A stretch of 12,044 nucleotides of DNA from Armatimonadota bacterium (GTDB lineage: Bacteria; Sysuimicrobiota; Sysuimicrobiia; Sysuimicrobiales; Kaftiobacteriaceae): contig JAIBHM010000037.1 in the NCBI GenBank assembly GCA_020028535.1, positions 1-12,044 on the forward strand, in the 5' to 3' direction. Shown here piece after piece: positions 1-6,968 of the stretch. Positions within the stretch are counted from its first letter, which is position 1. Every line of letters starts with the position of its first letter. The notes beneath the pieces were generated by a model. The model did no database searches and was not told where the DNA came from. It saw only the letters and a list, made by a program, of their open reading frames with translations. The translations under genes were made by a program, and so were the position numbers.

Positions 1-663
1 CGGACCCGCAATCTGCCCTTCTTTGGTGACGTGGCCGACGAGCAGCACCGCCGTCCCGCTCCTTTTGGCAAGACGCAGCAGATCGGCCGTGCTCTCGCGT
101 ACCTGGCCCACGCTGCCGGGCGCAGAAGGAAGGTCAGGCTTGTAGACCGTCTGGATGGAGTCAATGACCATCACCTGCGGCTGCACCTTGCCGGCGGCAT
201 CGACGATGGCGTCAAGACTGGTCTCGGCGAGCAGGAGCAATGACCGGGCCGCGACTCCCAGCCGCTGCGCCCGAAGTTTGATCTGCTGCGTGGACTCCTC
301 GCCGCTCACGTAGAGAACCGTGCGACCGGCGGAGGCCAGACGCTGAGAGATCATAGTCAACAACGTGCTCTTTCCAACGCCGGGCTCCCCGCCGACGAGC
401 ACAAGCGATCCTTGGACGAGTCCTCCGCCCAGGACTCGGTCCAGTTCGGCCATCCCCGTGCTCACGCGCGGCTCGGTCGCTTCAGGGACGTCTGTGATTG
501 GAATGGGCGCACTCGAAGAGCTGGGAGCGCCTCGCACGTGCGCCGCGGCGGGCACTTCCTCGACGAAGGAGTTCCACTCGCCGCACTCCGGGCACCGACC
601 GAGCCATTTCGGCGAGGCGTGCCCGCAGGACTGGCAGACATACTGGACGCGGAGTTTGCTCAC
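1..663 (-). CDS. radA: DNA repair ATPase RadA/Sms (N-terminal part, runs off the left edge)
   Basis: RadA is a RecA-like ATPase that helps process recombination intermediates and branch migration in the cytoplasm. The 221 codons seen begin with a C4 zinc finger (C10-x2-C13 and C24-x2-C27, with the family's SPKWLGRCPEC context). After a linker comes the ATPase core with Walker A GEPGVGKST at residues 93-100 and a Walker B strand VMVIDS further on. The GTG start at 663 is preceded by AAGGTGA at normal spacing. No ATG start lies near; a much shorter reading frame in another phase in this stretch is a shadow. The family is about 450 residues long, so roughly half, including the KNRFG motif and the Lon-like C-terminal domain, lies outside the window. 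It follows clpC by 72 bases, the classic clpC-radA order of Gram-positive bacteria. Identification is firm. Confidence 0.95.
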   Translation of the reverse strand, partial: MSKLRVQYVCQSCGHASPKWLGRCPECGEWNSFVEEVPAAAHVRGAPSSSSAPIPITDVPEATEPRVSTGMAELDRVLGGGLVQGSLVLVGGEPGVGKSTLLTMISQRLASAGRTVLYVSGEESTQQIKLRAQRLGVAARSLLLLAETSLDAIVDAAGKVQPQVMVIDSIQTVYKPDLPSAPGSVGQVRESTADLLRLAKRSGTAVLLVGHVTKEGQIAGP

Positions 664-680
664 GAGATCTCACCTTCAAG

Positions 681-713
681 ACGAAGGGCCCGGTCTCATC
701 CCGGGCCCTCCGT
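681..713 (-). promoter_or_regulatory. Stable 13-bp hairpin between clpC and radA
   Basis: Read on the minus strand, ACGGAGGGCCCGG (713-701) pairs with CCGGGCCCUUCGU (693-681) around a 7-base loop, giving 13 continuous pairs with one G-U wobble. The hairpin fills almost half of the 72-base gap and ends only a few bases before the radA Shine-Dalgarno sequence. The bases after it (UUG AAGG) are not a U-tract, so it does not look like a normal intrinsic terminator. It may protect or separate the two messages or lower radA expression; the structure is seen, the role is inferred. Confidence 0.6.
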
Positions 714-735
714 ACGTCTCGATGACCTGTTCGGT

Positions 736-3195
736 TTAATCGCCCTTGAGTGCGGGCTCGGCCTTGCGTTTGCGCTCGAAGACCAGTCGATTATCGCGGG
801 CGTCGACGAGCACTGTATCACCCGAGCTGAAGCTCCCGCGCAGCAGCTCGTCCGACAGTTGATCCTCCACCAGCCGCTGGATCGCGCGGCGCAGCGGCCG
901 GGCGCCGAAGGTCGGATCGTAGCCTTCCTTCACCAGCAGGTCCTTTGCCGCTTCCGTGACCTCGAGCTCCATGCTCTGGCCGCGCAGCTCGCGCTGCACG
1001 CGCGAAATCAGGATGTTCACGATCAACTTGAGCTGGTCGCTGGTGAGCGGCCGGAAGACGATGACCTCGTCGATGCGGTTCAGGAACTCCGGCCGGAAGG
1101 TGCGGCGGAGCTCCTCGGTGATGTGCTCCTTCATGCGCTCGTACGCGCTCTCCATCTTGGCCACTTCGTTTGCGACGGGTCTGAAGCCGATCGCGATTTC
1201 CTTCTCGAGGATCGGCGCGCCGACGTTGCTCGTCATGATGATGACGCAGTTCTTGAAGTCCACGGTGCGGCCTTGCGCGTCGGTGAGGCGGCCGTCGTCG
1301 AGAATCTGCAACAGCACGTTGAAGATCTCGGGATGGGCCTTCTCGATCTCGTCGAAGAGCACGACCGAGTAGGGCCGGCGGCGGACCTGCTCGGAGAGCT
1401 GCCCGCCTTCCTCGTACCCGACGTAGCCGGGCGGCGAGCCGACCAGGCGGCTGATGGTGTGCCGTTCGCTGTACTCCGACATGTCGATCCGGACGAGCGC
1501 GTTCTCGTCCCCGAAGAGAAACTCAGCCAGCGCCCTGGCAAGCTCGGTCTTACCCACGCCTGTGGGACCGAGGAAGATGAACGAGCCGACGGGACGGCGG
1601 GGGTCTTTCAGCCCTGCCCGCGCCCTCCGGACCGCCTTGCTCACCGCGCGCACCGCCTCTTCCTGTCCGATGATGCGCTGGTGGAGCGACTCCTCCATGC
1701 GGAGCAGCTTCTGCGTCTCTTCCTCGACCAGGCGGGTGACGGGAATGCCGGTCCAGGAGGAAACGATATCCGCGATGTCCTCGGCGGTCACCGAGCTGAC
1801 GTCGCGGCCTTTCTCGCGCTTCCAGGACGATTCGAGCTCCTCGAGCTTCTGCCGCAGCACGCGCTCCTTGTCGCGCAGTTGGGCAGCCTTCTCAAAGTCC
1901 TGGTTCTTGATGGACTCTTCCTTCTCGCGCTTGACGCGCTCGACTTTCTCGACGGCCTGCCGCACTTCCTGAGGCAGGAACGAGGCCTGCAGACGGATCT
2001 TGCTGCTCGCCTCGTCCATCAGGTCGATGGCCTTGTCCGGCAGAAAGCGGTCAGAAATGTACTTCTCGGCCAGGGTGGCGGCGGCCACGAGCGCCTCATC
2101 CAGGATGCTCACCCCGTGGTGCGCTTCGTAGCGCTCGCGCAGCCCTTTCAGGATCTCGATGGTCTGCTCGACGGTGGGCTCGCTGACGAGAATGGGCTGG
2201 AAGCGGCGCTCCAGTGCGGCGTCGCGCTCAACATACTTGCGGTACTCATCCAGGGTCGTCGCGCCGATACACTGCAGCTCCCCGCGCGCCAGAGCGGGCT
2301 TCAGGATGTTGCTGGCGTCGATCGCGCCTTCCGCGGCGCCAGCGCCCACCAGGGTGTGCAGCTCGTCCACGAACAGCACGACCTCACCCTGGGCCTTGCG
2401 GATCTCGTCCATCACTTTCTTCATGCGCTCTTCGAACTCGCCGCGGTACTTGGTGCCGGCCACCAGGGCTGCCAGGTCGAGTTGTACCACGCGCTTGTTG
2501 CGGAGCACCTCGGGCACGTCCCCGCGCACGATGCGCTGCGCCAGCCCTTCGGTGATGGCCGTCTTGCCGACCCCGGGCTCACCGATCAGCGCCGGGTTGT
2601 TCTTGGTACGCCGTGAGAGCACCTGGATAACACGCTCGATCTCGCGCTCGCGCCCGATCACGGGATCGAGCTTGTTGTCGCGTCCGAGCTTGGTCAGATC
2701 GCGGCCGAACTCGTCGAGCGTCGGGGTCTTGCTGGTCTGCTTCGTGTAGGAGGTGGTCCCCTCTTCGCCCAGCAGGTAGACGACCTGGGCGCGCACGCGC
2801 TCCAGATCGGCGCCCATGGCCTCGAGCACGCGGGCCGCGACACCTTCGCCTTCACGGATCAGGCCCAGCAGCAGGTGCTCGGTGCCGATGTAGTTGTGGC
2901 CGAGCCGGCGGGCCTCGTCCAGCGCGAGCTCGAGGACCTTTTTGGCGCGGGGAGTGAACGCGACTTCCTCGTAGGGCGTGCGCTCGCCGCGCCCGATGGC
3001 GCTTTCAATCTCGGCGCGGACGCGGTCCGGCGAGATATTCAGGCTCTCCAGCACCTTGCTGGCGACGCCCTCGCCCTCTCGCACAATCCCGAGCAGGATA
3101 TGCTCTGTGCCCACCGCGCTGTGGTTGAGGCGCTTGGCTTCTTCCTGGGCTAGGATGATCACGCGGCGTGCGCGCTCGGTAAACCGCTCAAACAT
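736..3195 (-). CDS. clpC: ATP-dependent protease ATPase subunit ClpC (Hsp100 unfoldase)
   Basis: ClpC unfolds substrate proteins and feeds them to the ClpP protease in the cytoplasm. The 819-residue product has the complete layout: duplicated Clp N domain (about 1-145), first AAA+ module with Walker A GEPGVGKT (205-212) and Walker B VVLFVDE (272-278), a UVR motif in the middle domain (about 425-455) typical of ClpC and absent from ClpB, then the second AAA+ module with GPTGVGKT (543-550), VVLFDEIE (611-618) and the arginine-finger region FRPEFLNRID (700-709). Length is normal for the family. The ATG has GGGGAGGA about ten bases upstream. In Firmicutes clpC usually follows ctsR-mcsA-mcsB; here it follows greA with a 197-base or longer gap and no such genes, so control by CtsR/McsB is not supported locally. 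The UVR motif would nonetheless suit an adaptor. Confidence 0.97.
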   Translation of the reverse strand: MFERFTERARRVIILAQEEAKRLNHSAVGTEHILLGIVREGEGVASKVLESLNISPDRVRAEIESAIGRGERTPYEEVAFTPRAKKVLELALDEARRLGHNYIGTEHLLLGLIREGEGVAARVLEAMGADLERVRAQVVYLLGEEGTTSYTKQTSKTPTLDEFGRDLTKLGRDNKLDPVIGREREIERVIQVLSRRTKNNPALIGEPGVGKTAITEGLAQRIVRGDVPEVLRNKRVVQLDLAALVAGTKYRGEFEERMKKVMDEIRKAQGEVVLFVDELHTLVGAGAAEGAIDASNILKPALARGELQCIGATTLDEYRKYVERDAALERRFQPILVSEPTVEQTIEILKGLRERYEAHHGVSILDEALVAAATLAEKYISDRFLPDKAIDLMDEASSKIRLQASFLPQEVRQAVEKVERVKREKEESIKNQDFEKAAQLRDKERVLRQKLEELESSWKREKGRDVSSVTAEDIADIVSSWTGIPVTRLVEEETQKLLRMEESLHQRIIGQEEAVRAVSKAVRRARAGLKDPRRPVGSFIFLGPTGVGKTELARALAEFLFGDENALVRIDMSEYSERHTISRLVGSPPGYVGYEEGGQLSEQVRRRPYSVVLFDEIEKAHPEIFNVLLQILDDGRLTDAQGRTVDFKNCVIIMTSNVGAPILEKEIAIGFRPVANEVAKMESAYERMKEHITEELRRTFRPEFLNRIDEVIVFRPLTSDQLKLIVNILISRVQRELRGQSMELEVTEAAKDLLVKEGYDPTFGARPLRRAIQRLVEDQLSDELLRGSFSSGDTVLVDARDNRLVFERKRKAEPALKGD

Positions 3196-3401
3196 TGCGA
3201 CGACGTCCTCCCCTCGGCAGGGACGAAAGAGTGTGTATCGGAGGCTCGGTTAGGCGACTCATTCGGCCCCGGCGGAGTCCCCTCCTGCGTAGTCTACGCT
3301 GGAGGACCAGGGTGAATTCCCACGCGAGCCGACATGCTCTCATCTCGGAGTCTTCCCAAGGAGATAACGAAAAAGACCGCGCGGGGGTTTTCAAAAACTT
3401 C
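3196..3401. other. greA-clpC intergenic region
   Basis: This 206-base gap holds the palindrome described separately, and the clpC Shine-Dalgarno. Just after greA there is a weak inverted repeat, GAAAA with TTTTC around a GC-rich core (about 3369-3392), followed by no proper U-run, so a greA terminator is doubtful. No recognisable sigma-70 promoter was found, so clpC may be read from the greA promoter or from a promoter of another sigma class. Confidence 0.4.
3281..3305. promoter_or_regulatory. 25-bp imperfect palindrome upstream of clpC (candidate operator)
   Basis: The arms CCTCC-T-GCGTAG and CTACGC-T-GGAGG face each other around a single central T at 3293, with one T-T mismatch in each pair of arms. 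It lies 86-110 bases upstream of the clpC ATG in the greA-clpC gap. The one-base centre makes an RNA hairpin less natural than a binding site for a dimeric protein. It resembles neither CIRCE (HrcA) nor the CtsR heptad direct repeat. I could not place a convincing -35/-10 pair beside it. Confidence 0.45.
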
Positions 3402-3884
3402 CTAATGCGAAATCTTCAGGACCCTGAACTTCATCTTGCCTGCGGGAACCTGGACATCGACCGTGTCCCCGTTGCGCCTCCCGAGCAGGGCCCGGCCCAC
3501 GGGCGACTCGTTGCTGATCTTGTCTTGATCGGGGTCGGCCTCCGGCGACCCGACGATCGTATACGAGATCTCTTCGCCCGAACCCATGTCCTTCAGGCGA
3601 ACGGTAGCCCCGACGGTGATCGTGTCGGCCGGCGCGTGCTGGTTGTCGATCACCTTGGCGTTCCGCAGCATCTGATCGAGCTGCAGAATGCGCCCTTCAA
3701 TGAACGCCTGGTCGTTCTTGGCGTCCTCATACTCGGCGTTTTCGGAGATGTCCCCGAACTCCTTGCTGGCCTTGATGCGTTCGGCGATCTCCTTGCGCTT
3801 GACGGTCTTCAGATGCTCAAGCTCTTCCTCGAGCTTGCGCAGCCCTTCGGGGGTCAAGATGGTCTGCTTTTCTGCTTCTGCCAT
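3402..3884 (-). CDS. greA: Transcription elongation factor GreA
   Basis: GreA enters the secondary channel of backtracked RNA polymerase and triggers cleavage of the misaligned transcript end. The 160-residue product shows the N-terminal coiled coil (about 12-75) with the acidic tip motif GDISENAEYEDAK (44-56), where D45 and E48 match the catalytic acidic pair of the family, and the C-terminal FKBP-like domain ending in ISNESPVGRALLG and the GDTV segment. Length is typical. The ATG at 3884 was chosen because TAGGAG lies at proper spacing before it and the protein then starts in the normal place; a start nine codons earlier would add an unrelated MFVLSRSDR peptide and cover the ribosome binding site. 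The gene has its own promoter and a structured leader, described separately. Confidence 0.96.
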   Translation of the reverse strand: MAEAEKQTILTPEGLRKLEEELEHLKTVKRKEIAERIKASKEFGDISENAEYEDAKNDQAFIEGRILQLDQMLRNAKVIDNQHAPADTITVGATVRLKDMGSGEEISYTIVGSPEADPDQDKISNESPVGRALLGRRNGDTVDVQVPAGKMKFRVLKISH

Positions 3885-3912
3885 GCGATCGCTCCTACTA
3901 AGAACAAACACC

Positions 3913-3933
3913 GTAGGCCGAGTTCCGACCTAC
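3913..3933 (-). promoter_or_regulatory. Hairpin in the greA leader next to the ribosome binding site
   Basis: On the minus strand GUAGGUCG pairs with CGGCCUAC (one U-G wobble) around the 5-base loop GAACU. It is followed after two G residues by the U-rich run UGUUUGUUCUU and then by the UAGGAG ribosome binding site. The U-rich tail could make it a weak attenuator, second to the stronger hairpin upstream. Confidence 0.4.
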
Positions 3934-3972
3934 AGCGCCCTCCGCATCCCGGCTATTTTCGATCTACTTCCG

Positions 3973-4002
3973 CAATAAAACTGAGGGGTGCGCCCCCTCA
4001 GT
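3973..4002 (-). terminator. Intrinsic terminator after the acyl-ACP reductase-like gene / in the greA leader
   Basis: On the minus strand ACUGAGGGG pairs perfectly with CCCCUCAGU around the 5-base loop GCGCA, nine pairs, followed by UUUAUUG. This is a classic Rho-independent terminator. It stands 33 bases after the stop codon of the reductase-like gene and is well placed to end that operon. It also lies at the very start of the transcript predicted from the promoter at 4010-4038, so it could act as an attenuator for greA too. Confidence 0.85.
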
Positions 4003-4009
4003 GACAGGG

Positions 4010-4038
4010 AGTATAGCCCATCGCCTCTGGGCCGTCAA
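4010..4038 (-). promoter_or_regulatory. Sigma-70-type promoter for greA
   Basis: On the minus strand TTGACG (4038-4033) and TATACT (4015-4010) are separated by exactly 17 bases, each matching five of six consensus bases. The -35 box contains the TGA stop codon of the preceding gene. The expected start of transcription falls about 4004-4001, at the foot of the terminator hairpin, leaving a leader of about 118 bases before the greA ATG. It is the best promoter in the window. Confidence 0.75.
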
Positions 4039-5144
4039 GTTCGCACGCCGGCCGCGGCGCGACCGCGAGAGGCGGCGAAGATGGCGTCGACCTCTTCATC
4101 GCTGATGGCCCGTTCGAAGCGGCGGAATCCACTCAATCGAAAGCCGTGACGCCGGGCCAGCGCCGCGATCTCTTCCACCTGCGCGAGCGTGATCTCCTTG
4201 CCGAGGGTGAAGTTCTCGTACCGGCCTTCCAGCGCCAGGATGATCGTCTCCGCCATACACGCCTCGCACATCCGCGGCGGAAACCCGAAGTCGAAGCCGA
4301 AGTCGACGTCACCGGGCACCTCGATCACGCCGCCATCGATCACCAGGACATCGTCCCGCCGCTCGTAGACGATGCGCGAGACGTTGCGGGGCCGGGCCAC
4401 GTCACACACCACAGCGCCGGTGCGCAGGTCCTCGGGTTCGATCAGGACGTCTGTCGCCGATGAAACGGTGAGAACGATTTCCGCCTCGCGTGCCGCTCGG
4501 CGTATATCAGTCTCGACGACGACTTCCGCCCGAGAGCGCGGCCGAAGGCGCGAGGCGAGCGCCTCAAGGTGCTCGCGGGTCCTCGCCACCAGGATGATGC
4601 GGCCGACCGACCGCGACAGGATCTCACTGGTTACCGCTCCGATCGAGCCCGTGGCGCCGATCACCGCCGCGGTCGAGGAGCCTGGTGTGATGCGCATGCG
4701 CTCGGCAGCCAGGAGCGCGCCTTCCACCGCGGTGGCCGCGGTATAGCTATTGCCGGTCGTCACGGCGATCTTCAAGTTCCGGGCGACGGTCATTCCGCGA
4801 TCGCCCACGATCTTCGTAAAGGCGCCGAGACCGAACACCTTCGCCCCGAGCGCCTCAGCCTTCCGCCCGGCCTGGACCAGACGGTGATAGACGAAGGGCA
4901 GTGGTGATTCCAGCAGCGTCCGGGGCGTGAGCGGCAGACCGATGAACCACCCTTCGGCCGTCGCTCCTGTGGCCGATCGAATCCCTGTCACGTGGGACAC
5001 CAGCCGCGGCGGGATCCACTTGAAGCCTTGCTCCACCCAGGCTTCCGGCAGGAGCCGCGTGACCGGATACTTGCGCGCGAAGTCGCGGATGCGCAGCGGG
5101 TGGAGGAGAAATGCGAATGTCCCGTGGTGGGGTCGAGCGTTCAT
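4035..5144 (-). CDS. Fatty acyl-ACP reductase-like NAD(P)-binding protein (AAR family, COG5322-like)
   Basis: Cyanobacterial AAR reduces acyl-ACP to fatty aldehyde through a cysteine thioester, using NADPH. This 369-residue protein aligns by eye with it over most of its length: the N-terminal GFKWIPPRLVSHVTGIRSATG stretch, GLGAFTKIV (105-113), TTGNSYTA (129-136), the Rossmann loop GATGSIG (163-169), DGGVIEVPGDVDF (270-282), and CEACMAETIILALEG (293-307). In that last motif C296 occupies the place of the catalytic cysteine of the Synechococcus enzyme (ACFAEAMLLEFEG). Homologues are often mislabelled shikimate dehydrogenase or amino acid dehydrogenase. The ATG at 5144 overlaps the upstream TGA as ATGA, so translation is coupled; an ATG nine codons earlier is less likely. 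An intrinsic terminator follows. Family assignment is good; the true substrate is unknown. No aldehyde deformylating oxygenase lies nearby. Confidence 0.8.
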   Translation of the reverse strand: MNARPHHGTFAFLLHPLRIRDFARKYPVTRLLPEAWVEQGFKWIPPRLVSHVTGIRSATGATAEGWFIGLPLTPRTLLESPLPFVYHRLVQAGRKAEALGAKVFGLGAFTKIVGDRGMTVARNLKIAVTTGNSYTAATAVEGALLAAERMRITPGSSTAAVIGATGSIGAVTSEILSRSVGRIILVARTREHLEALASRLRPRSRAEVVVETDIRRAAREAEIVLTVSSATDVLIEPEDLRTGAVVCDVARPRNVSRIVYERRDDVLVIDGGVIEVPGDVDFGFDFGFPPRMCEACMAETIILALEGRYENFTLGKEITLAQVEEIAALARRHGFRLSGFRRFERAISDEEVDAIFAASRGRAAAGVRT

Positions 5145-6091
5145 ACCGCGACCTGTTCCCGTTTCGCCCACGCCGGAGCCGCGGACGGATTCAGCTCTTC
5201 GACGCGCGGGAGGAAACCGGCCTCAAGCGCCGTCTGGAGGTACTCGTCCGTCGAGAGGTCATCCGGCCGCCTGCCCGTCACCGCGACGATGACGCCCTGG
5301 AGGACATTGGTCGCGAAGGACCGGCCGCCCATGTCCGGCCCGTCGGTGATCAGCATCCAGACCCCCCGGCGCCGCAGCTGCTCGACGTCTTCCTTGGTAA
5401 TGGTCTGCGTCAGAATGACGCGGCCCCGGAGATCGTCCGGCATGTAGCGCCTGATGAGGTGGAAGTCTCCGGCCAGGACCTCAGCCCAGGCGAAGTACCG
5501 ATGATGTTTGGGCGTGATCTCTTCTTGCTTCTTCCCGGTCGGATACAGGAATCTGATCGGGAGTCTGCTGAGCCCCGGCAGCAACAACGCCGCCAAGACC
5601 TGCACCGCGCCCAGTGACCGGAGGGCGATGGGGATCCCCAGCCCAAAGATGAGGTCGCCGAAGATGACCTCGGCTCCCGCTTCGGTGAAGGCTTCGGCCA
5701 TCCCATACCGGTCTACGGACGAGACGAGCACGACCCGGCGGCCGCGGAAAGAGATCCCTTTTTCCTTGGGGAGGTAGTCGGTAATCAGCCAGCGCTCCCA
5801 GGACGCCTTGAGCCCGCCCCCATCGACGAACGGCGTCTTCCGGATATTCTTCACCAGCGTGGCCGTCTGGCGGATCAAATACTTCCGGTCTCCAGCGCGC
5901 AGGTACAAGTCGGTCCCGCCCAACCCGAGGGCATCGACCTTCCCGTCCAGCTCCTCAAGAAGTTCCTTCGCGCGCTTCGTGTCGCCGTCGGTGCCAATCC
6001 GCTCGATGGAGATCGGCTGGCCCAGCACGATGGTCTCGAAGCGATGGTCCCGGGAACTGCTGCCGAGGCTGACGGAGACGACGCGCTTCAT
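5141..6091 (-). CDS. Uncharacterised protein of the 'quinate 5-dehydrogenase'-annotated family
   Basis: The 316-residue product begins MKRVVSVSLGSSSRDHRFE and continues with IERIGTDGD, then LGLGGTDLYLRAGDRKY (56-71), a VVLVSSVDRYGMAEAF segment (120-135) that resembles a nucleotide-binding or sugar-phosphate-type loop, IFGDLIFGLGIPI (143-155), YPTGKKQEEITPKH (183-196), AGDFHLIRRYMPDDL (207-221) and FATNVLQGVIVAVTG (259-273). From memory, near-identical proteins occur in Moorella-type Firmicutes, where databases call them quinate 5-dehydrogenase, but I see none of the usual shikimate/quinate dehydrogenase signatures, so the label should not be trusted. There is no signal peptide; one hydrophobic stretch (about 158-175) is short. 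It starts 24 bases after coaX without a clear Shine-Dalgarno and overlaps the reductase-like gene by four bases, which implies a joint function. Real gene: certain; function: unknown. Confidence 0.85.
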   Translation of the reverse strand: MKRVVSVSLGSSSRDHRFETIVLGQPISIERIGTDGDTKRAKELLEELDGKVDALGLGGTDLYLRAGDRKYLIRQTATLVKNIRKTPFVDGGGLKASWERWLITDYLPKEKGISFRGRRVVLVSSVDRYGMAEAFTEAGAEVIFGDLIFGLGIPIALRSLGAVQVLAALLLPGLSRLPIRFLYPTGKKQEEITPKHHRYFAWAEVLAGDFHLIRRYMPDDLRGRVILTQTITKEDVEQLRRRGVWMLITDGPDMGGRSFATNVLQGVIVAVTGRRPDDLSTDEYLQTALEAGFLPRVEELNPSAAPAWAKREQVAV

Positions 6092-6115
6092 TGGACAGGG
6101 ACTACTACGGCCCGG

Positions 6116-6961
6116 TCACAGGGAGTCCTGCCCCATGTCGCGCCGGCGGACTTGGGAGGCCGGCGCTTTGGGTTTCGGGTCCTCCGCCGTGTCTGGGACA
6201 CGATTGCGCTCGTGGATGATCCGCAGGCCTTCGAGCGTCAGCAACGGATCGTAATGGTCGAAGCAGTGGCATTCATCCAGGATGAGCTCGGCCCATCCAC
6301 CGGTGGCCACGACGGTGGCATCTCCGCCCAGTTCGGCCCGCATCCGGCGGACGATCTCTTCCACCTGTCCCACGAACCCGTAGATGATCCCCGCCTGCAT
6401 CGCCGTGACCGTGGACCGCGCGATCATGGCCTTGGGCTTGACGAGCTCAACGTAGGGAAGTTGCGCGGCGTGCTCAGCGAGCGCCTGCACCGAGATGCCT
6501 ACGCCGGGGGCAATGGCCCCGCCAAGGAATTCACCTGTGGCGGACACTGCAGTGTAGTGGGTTGCGGTGCCGAAATCGACGACGATCGCCGGACCACCGT
6601 ACTTTTCAAAGACGGCGATGGCGTTGCAGATCCGGTCGGCCCCGACCTCTTTCGGGTTTTCGTACTGGATGCGGATGCCGGTGCGGATGCCCGGACCGAC
6701 CATCAGCGGCGAAACCCCGAAGTACCGCCGGGACATACGATCAAATACGTCGGTCAACGGCGGCACCACGCAGGAAATGGCCACGGACTCGACCTGCGCG
6801 AACTGCAGCTCGGTGTGGCGGAAGAGCTCTCGCAGGATCATCGCGTACTCGTCGTCCGTCTTCTCCCGATCGGTGGCGATGCGCCAATGAAACAGGAGAT
6901 CCTGCCCGCGATAGCCGCCGATCTTGATCTGCGTGTTGTTGATGTTGATCGCGAGAAGCAT
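6116..6961 (-). CDS. coaX: Type III pantothenate kinase-like protein CoaX with altered phosphate-loop motif
   Basis: CoaX phosphorylates pantothenate in the first step of coenzyme A synthesis. The 281-residue protein has the family's ASKHA fold marks: SCVVPPLTDVF, EVGADRICNAIAVF (the conserved GADR aspartate), VVDFGTAT, GEFLGGAIAPGV, and the glycine-rich VVATGGWAELI near the C-terminus. Two departures stand out. The first motif, normally D-x-G-N-T, reads N6-I-N8-N9-T10, so the conserved catalytic aspartate is asparagine and the glycine is also asparagine; the bases were re-read and are clear. After DFGTAT the usual T-F-D is H-Y-T. A charged tail of about 25 residues follows the normal end. 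It lies 7 bases after the ECF S component without a strong Shine-Dalgarno, suggesting coupling. It may still be a kinase, or may have become a regulator (compare Baf proteins). Family sure, activity uncertain. Confidence 0.87.
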   Translation of the reverse strand: MLLAININNTQIKIGGYRGQDLLFHWRIATDREKTDDEYAMILRELFRHTELQFAQVESVAISCVVPPLTDVFDRMSRRYFGVSPLMVGPGIRTGIRIQYENPKEVGADRICNAIAVFEKYGGPAIVVDFGTATHYTAVSATGEFLGGAIAPGVGISVQALAEHAAQLPYVELVKPKAMIARSTVTAMQAGIIYGFVGQVEEIVRRMRAELGGDATVVATGGWAELILDECHCFDHYDPLLTLEGLRIIHERNRVPDTAEDPKPKAPASQVRRRDMGQDSL

Positions 6962-6968
6962 GGGTGAG

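Noticed and set aside
412..2616. 734-codon open frame on the plus strand opposite clpC
   Set aside because: It is antisense to a fully conserved ClpC, its codons mirror the third-position GC bias of clpC, and its protein shows no recognisable domain.
3196..3401. CIRCE or CtsR operator before clpC
   Set aside because: Neither the TTAGCACTC inverted repeat nor the GGTCAAA direct repeat is present on either strand.
5141..6091. Annotation as a genuine quinate/shikimate dehydrogenase
   Set aside because: No shikimate-binding or Rossmann signature of the AroE/YdiB family is visible; the name appears to be inherited annotation.
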